DNA of 8,956 nucleotides. Origin: Janthinobacterium lividum (GTDB taxonomy: Bacteria; Pseudomonadota; Gammaproteobacteria; Steroidobacterales; Steroidobacteraceae). Positions 6,570 through 8,956 of the stretch are shown piece by piece (the stretch's first letter is position 1; the number at the start of each line of letters is the position of its first letter). The stretch covers positions 1-8,956 of the forward strand of contig CALPVO020000078.1 in assembly GCA_943327025.2 (NCBI GenBank). The letters are read 5' to 3'. The notes beneath the pieces were generated by a model. It made no database searches. It had not been told where the DNA came from and was given only the letters and a program-made list of their open reading frames with translations. A program made the translations under genes and the position numbers.

Positions 6570-7700
6570 CTACTTCTTCTTGCGGGCGGGGGAGCGCTTG
6601 GCCTTCGCCTTCACGACGACCTTGGCCTTCGCTTTCGTCTTGGCGGGTACCTTCGCCTTGGTCTTTGCCTGGGTCTTGGCCTGAGTCTTTGCCTGGGTCT
6701 TGGCCTTTGCTGCCACCTTGGCCTTGGGCTTCGCCTTAACCTTGGCCTTCGGCGCAGGCTTGGACTTCACGGCCGGCTTGGACTTCGCCGCTGCCTTGGC
6801 TTTCGCCTTGGGCTTCTGCTTGGCGGCAAGCTTGGCCAGCGCCTTTGCCATGGCCTTGCCGAGGTCGGCAGGGGAACGTACGGTAATGACGCGAGCCTTT
6901 TCCAGCGCCGCGAATTTATCCGCCGCCGTGCCCTTGCCACCCGAGATGACCGCGCCGGCATGACCCATGCGCTTGCCCGGAGGAGCGGTAACGCCCGCGA
7001 TATAAGCCACGACCGGCTTGGTGACGTTCTTGCGGATGAACTCGGCCGCAGCCTCTTCGTCCGTACCGCCAATCTCGCCGACCATGATAATGCCTTCGGT
7101 CTGCGGGTCCTGTTCAAACAGGGCCAAGACGTCGACGAAGTTCATGCCACGAACCGGGTCGCCACCAATACCGACGCAAGTGCTCTGGCCAAGGCCGAGC
7201 TGCGTCGTCTGGTGAACGGCTTCATAAGTAAGCGTGCCCGAACGCGAAACGATACCAACGCGGCCGCGACGGTGAATGTGGCCCGGCATGATGCCGACCT
7301 TGGCCTCACCCGGCGTGATAACACCGGGGCAATTGGGACCCACGAGGCGAGTGTCGTAAGACTTCAGTGCCTCCTTCACGCGCACCATGTCGTTCACCGG
7401 AATGCCTTCGGTGATGCAGACGATGAGCTTGATGCCCGCGTCCGCGGCCTCGAGGATGGCATCGGCAGCACCACCGGCAGGCACATAGATCATGGAAACA
7501 TCGGCGCCCGTCGCCTTCACGGCGTCATGGGCGGTGTCGAATACTGGCAGCCCGAGGTGAGTCTGACCACCGCGACCCGGCGTCACACCACCGACCAACT
7601 GGGTGCCGTAGTCGAGGCAGCCTTGGCTGTGGAACGTACCCTGGTTGCCCGTGAAGCCTTGGCAGATTACCCGGCTCTTTTTGTTCAGCAAAATGCTCAT
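6570..7700 (-). CDS. sucD: Succinyl-CoA synthetase alpha subunit with an unusual Lys/Ala-rich C-terminal extension
   Basis: SucD with SucC converts succinyl-CoA, ADP (or GDP) and phosphate to succinate, CoA and ATP (or GTP) in the TCA cycle. Residues 1 to about 290 match the normal alpha subunit: CoA-binding GFTGNQGT at 15-22, [20 protein letters not shown] at 121-140, SRSGTLTYE at 152-160, and the active-site histidine His247 in [14 protein letters not shown], which is phosphorylated in this family. E. coli SucD ends at about residue 289. Here the same frame continues unbroken to residue 376. Residues 294-376 have 32 Lys and 2 Arg, no Asp or Glu, and are otherwise mainly Ala, Pro, Val, Thr and Gln, in KxKA and AKTQ repeats ending RSPARKKK. 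This resembles histone-H1-like or AlgP-like tails. The start at 7700 has AAGGA ten bases upstream and lies 22 bases after sucC. The enzyme call is secure; the role of the tail is unknown. Confidence 0.97.
   Translation of the reverse strand: MSILLNKKSRVICQGFTGNQGTFHSQGCLDYGTQLVGGVTPGRGGQTHLGLPVFDTAHDAVKATGADVSMIYVPAGGAADAILEAADAGIKLIVCITEGIPVNDMVRVKEALKSYDTRLVGPNCPGVITPGEAKVGIMPGHIHRRGRVGIVSRSGTLTYEAVHQTTQLGLGQSTCVGIGGDPVRGMNFVDVLALFEQDPQTEGIIMVGEIGGTDEEAAAEFIRKNVTKPVVAYIAGVTAPPGKRMGHAGAVISGGKGTAADKFAALEKARVITVRSPADLGKAMAKALAKLAAKQKPKAKAKAAAKSKPAVKSKPAPKAKVKAKPKAKVAAKAKTQAKTQAKTQAKTKAKVPAKTKAKAKVVVKAKAKRSPARKKK
6573..6821 (-). repeat. Low-complexity repeat encoding the SucD lysine-rich tail
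   Basis: This stretch encodes SucD residues 294-376. It is built from degenerate AAG/GCC-type triplet repeats (Lys-Ala, Lys-Pro, Lys-Thr-Gln), unlike the rest of the gene. On the opposite strand it gives an apparent Leu/Gly-rich reading frame, which is an artefact. Such sequence is prone to slippage and to assembly error. Confidence 0.85.
6661..6706 (-). repeat. 24-bp-period tandem duplication inside the sucD tail
   Basis: Two 22-base copies, 6661-6682 and 6685-6706, are identical and are offset by exactly 24 bases. The period equals eight codons, encoding the AKTQAKTQ pattern, so gain or loss of units keeps the reading frame. This looks like a recent duplication. Confidence 0.85.
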
Positions 7701-7722
7701 GGAAGCTGTGTCCTTGCAGGGT

Positions 7723-8910
7723 TCAGGCGGCCGAAGCCGTGGCGGCGTGCTGCGCGGCGAGGCGCACAGCCTCCTGCGCGGCTTCGGTCAAGTCGTTGCG
7801 GGCCACGATGGCGAGGCCGGATTCGGCCAGCAACTGGGCGGCCTGTTCGCGGTTCGTGCCCTGCAGGCGCACCACCACCGGCACCTGCACACCCACCGTC
7901 TTCACCGCTTCGATGATGCCCTCGGCGATGAGGTTGCACTTCACAATGCCGCCGAAGATATTCACGAAGATGGCGTTCACGTTCGGGTTGGACAAGATGA
8001 GCTTGAACGCCGCAGTGACCCGCGCTGCGGTGGCGCCACCGCCCACGTCGAGGAAGTTCGCGGGGCTGCCGCCGTGCAGCTGGATGAGGTCCATGGTGGC
8101 CATGGCCAGGCCCGCACCGTTTACCATGCAGGCGATATCGCCACCCAGCGAAACATAGTTCAGGTCGTGCTTGCTGGCTTCCACTTCGGCCGCATCTTCC
8201 TGCGATATATCACGGTACTGCGCGATGACGGGCTGGCGGTAAACCGCGTTAGCGTCCACATTCAGCTTGCCGTCCAGCGCGAGCAGCTTGCCATCCTCGG
8301 TGACGATAAGCGGATTGATTTCGACGAGCGCAAGGTCGGCGTCGAGATACAACTGATACAGACCGCGGGCAATTTTTTCGAACTGCTTCACCTGGTCGCC
8401 GCTCAGGCCCAACCCAAAGGCCAACTGGCGGCACTGGTAACTCATCAGGCCAGCAGCCGGGTGGATTTCCACCTTCATGATTTTCTCGGGGGTGTGCTCC
8501 GCCACCTCTTCGATGTCCATACCGCCCGCCTGCGAGGCGATGAAGCTGAGCCGGCTGCGAGCACGGTCCAGGAGCAGCGACAGATAAAGCTCGCGCTTAA
8601 TCGCACTGCCGCTTTCAACGTAGACCTTGTTCACCGGCAAACCTTCCGGGCCGGTCTGGTGGGTAGCGAGGTGGGTGCCCAACATGGCCTGCGTGGCGGC
8701 GGCCACGGCCTTGTGGTCCTTGCACACCTTGACGCCACCGGCCTTACCGCGGCCGCCCGCATGCACTTGCGCCTTAACCACCCACAGCGAACCACCGAGC
8801 GCCTTGGCAGCTGCGATCGCCTCGTCCGGAGAAGCGGCTACCTTGCCCGTCGGGGCAGGGATACCGTACTTGGCGAACAGTTCCTTCGATTGGTACTCGT
8901 GGAGATTCAT
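7723..8910 (-). CDS. sucC: Succinyl-CoA synthetase beta subunit
   Basis: This 395-residue beta subunit pairs with SucD (alpha) and carries the ATP-grasp nucleotide-binding domain. The N-terminus [20 protein letters not shown] is nearly that of E. coli SucC, including the Pro20 position. [16 protein letters not shown] at 46-61 is the phosphate/nucleotide-binding loop. Glu197 (VEINPL) and Asp213 (LDGKL) match the Mg2+-nucleotide ligands in E. coli numbering. [11 protein letters not shown] at 264-274 and NFLDVGGGA at 285-293 mark the C-terminal CoA-ligase domain. The end is seven residues longer than in E. coli and Ala-rich (QHAATASAA), unremarkable next to the SucD tail. The ATG at 8910 has AGGAAG four bases upstream of it. 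It is the first gene of the probable sucC-sucD-nadE unit. ATP versus GTP preference cannot be settled from sequence alone. Confidence 0.98.
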   Translation of the reverse strand: MNLHEYQSKELFAKYGIPAPTGKVAASPDEAIAAAKALGGSLWVVKAQVHAGGRGKAGGVKVCKDHKAVAAATQAMLGTHLATHQTGPEGLPVNKVYVESGSAIKRELYLSLLLDRARSRLSFIASQAGGMDIEEVAEHTPEKIMKVEIHPAAGLMSYQCRQLAFGLGLSGDQVKQFEKIARGLYQLYLDADLALVEINPLIVTEDGKLLALDGKLNVDANAVYRQPVIAQYRDISQEDAAEVEASKHDLNYVSLGGDIACMVNGAGLAMATMDLIQLHGGSPANFLDVGGGATAARVTAAFKLILSNPNVNAIFVNIFGGIVKCNLIAEGIIEAVKTVGVQVPVVVRLQGTNREQAAQLLAESGLAIVARNDLTEAAQEAVRLAAQHAATASAA

Positions 8911-8937
8911 GGGTCTTCCTGCACTGCGGTAAGACCC
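8911..8937 (-). promoter_or_regulatory. Inverted repeat overlapping the sucC ribosome-binding site
   Basis: The arms GGGTCTT (8911-8917) and AAGACCC (8931-8937) are perfectly complementary with a 13-base spacer. The repeat ends at the base next to the sucC ATG. The Shine-Dalgarno AGGAAG (complement of 8915-8920) is partly inside the stem. In the mRNA, two further G-C pairs can form beyond a single bulged A. It could be an RNA hairpin controlling sucC translation or a DNA operator. Only 19 more bases exist before the window edge, so the promoter is probably not fully visible. Confidence 0.5.
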
Positions 8938-8956
8938 TATTGTGGGGTAGGACCCG

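Noticed and set aside
6573..6821. SucD tail as a frameshift artefact or a separate small basic gene
   Set aside because: The frame is continuous from the SucD catalytic domain with no break, and there is no separate start or ribosome site before the lysine-rich part. A well-formed stop lies seven bases from nadE.
6501..7916. A 471-codon plus-strand reading frame with Leu/Gly-rich repeats
   Set aside because: It is antisense to sucD and the ends of sucC and nadE. Its LGLGL-type repeats are simply the complement of the lysine-tail codons, and it resembles no family I know.

Overview
This window looks like chromosomal core-genome DNA from a GC-rich gammaproteobacterium. Every gene in it is a recognisable proteobacterial housekeeping type. 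The divergent block bamD / rluD-pgeF-clpB has the same order as in enterobacteria. The adjoining nadE-sucD-sucC block on the other side of bamD is, as I recall it, typical of Xanthomonadales (Lysobacterales) and relatives. I see no phage, insertion-sequence, CRISPR, tRNA or rRNA signal.

Layout from left to right: (1) the first 332 codons of clpB on the minus strand, running off the left edge, with a heat-shock-like promoter upstream; (2) a ZIP-family metal transporter gene; (3) pgeF, overlapping (4) rluD by 14 bp; (5) a 153-bp divergent intergenic region; (6) bamD on the plus strand with a GTG start and a lipoprotein signal peptide; (7) nadE, converging on bamD with 3 bp between the stop codons and an inverted repeat spanning both gene ends; (8) sucD and (9) sucC, with sucC the promoter-proximal gene of a probable sucC-sucD-nadE transcription unit. 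A 7-bp inverted repeat lies directly before the sucC start codon.

The genes cover protein disaggregation (ClpB), metal uptake (ZIP), peptidoglycan precursor proofreading (PgeF), 23S rRNA pseudouridylation (RluD), outer-membrane protein assembly (BamD), NAD+ synthesis (NadE) and the substrate-level phosphorylation step of the TCA cycle (SucCD). All reading frames are intact and key catalytic residues are present in the enzymes.

The one striking oddity is SucD. After a normal-length succinyl-CoA synthetase alpha subunit, the same frame continues for about 80 residues of lysine/alanine-rich, histone-H1-like repeat sequence (32 Lys, 2 Arg, no Asp or Glu in residues 294-376). It is encoded partly by a 24-bp tandem duplication. 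A TCA-cycle enzyme with a nucleic-acid-binding-like tail is the best candidate here for undescribed biology. The rest is ordinary, apart from a ZIP gene inserted in the pgeF-clpB interval and several candidate RNA hairpins.
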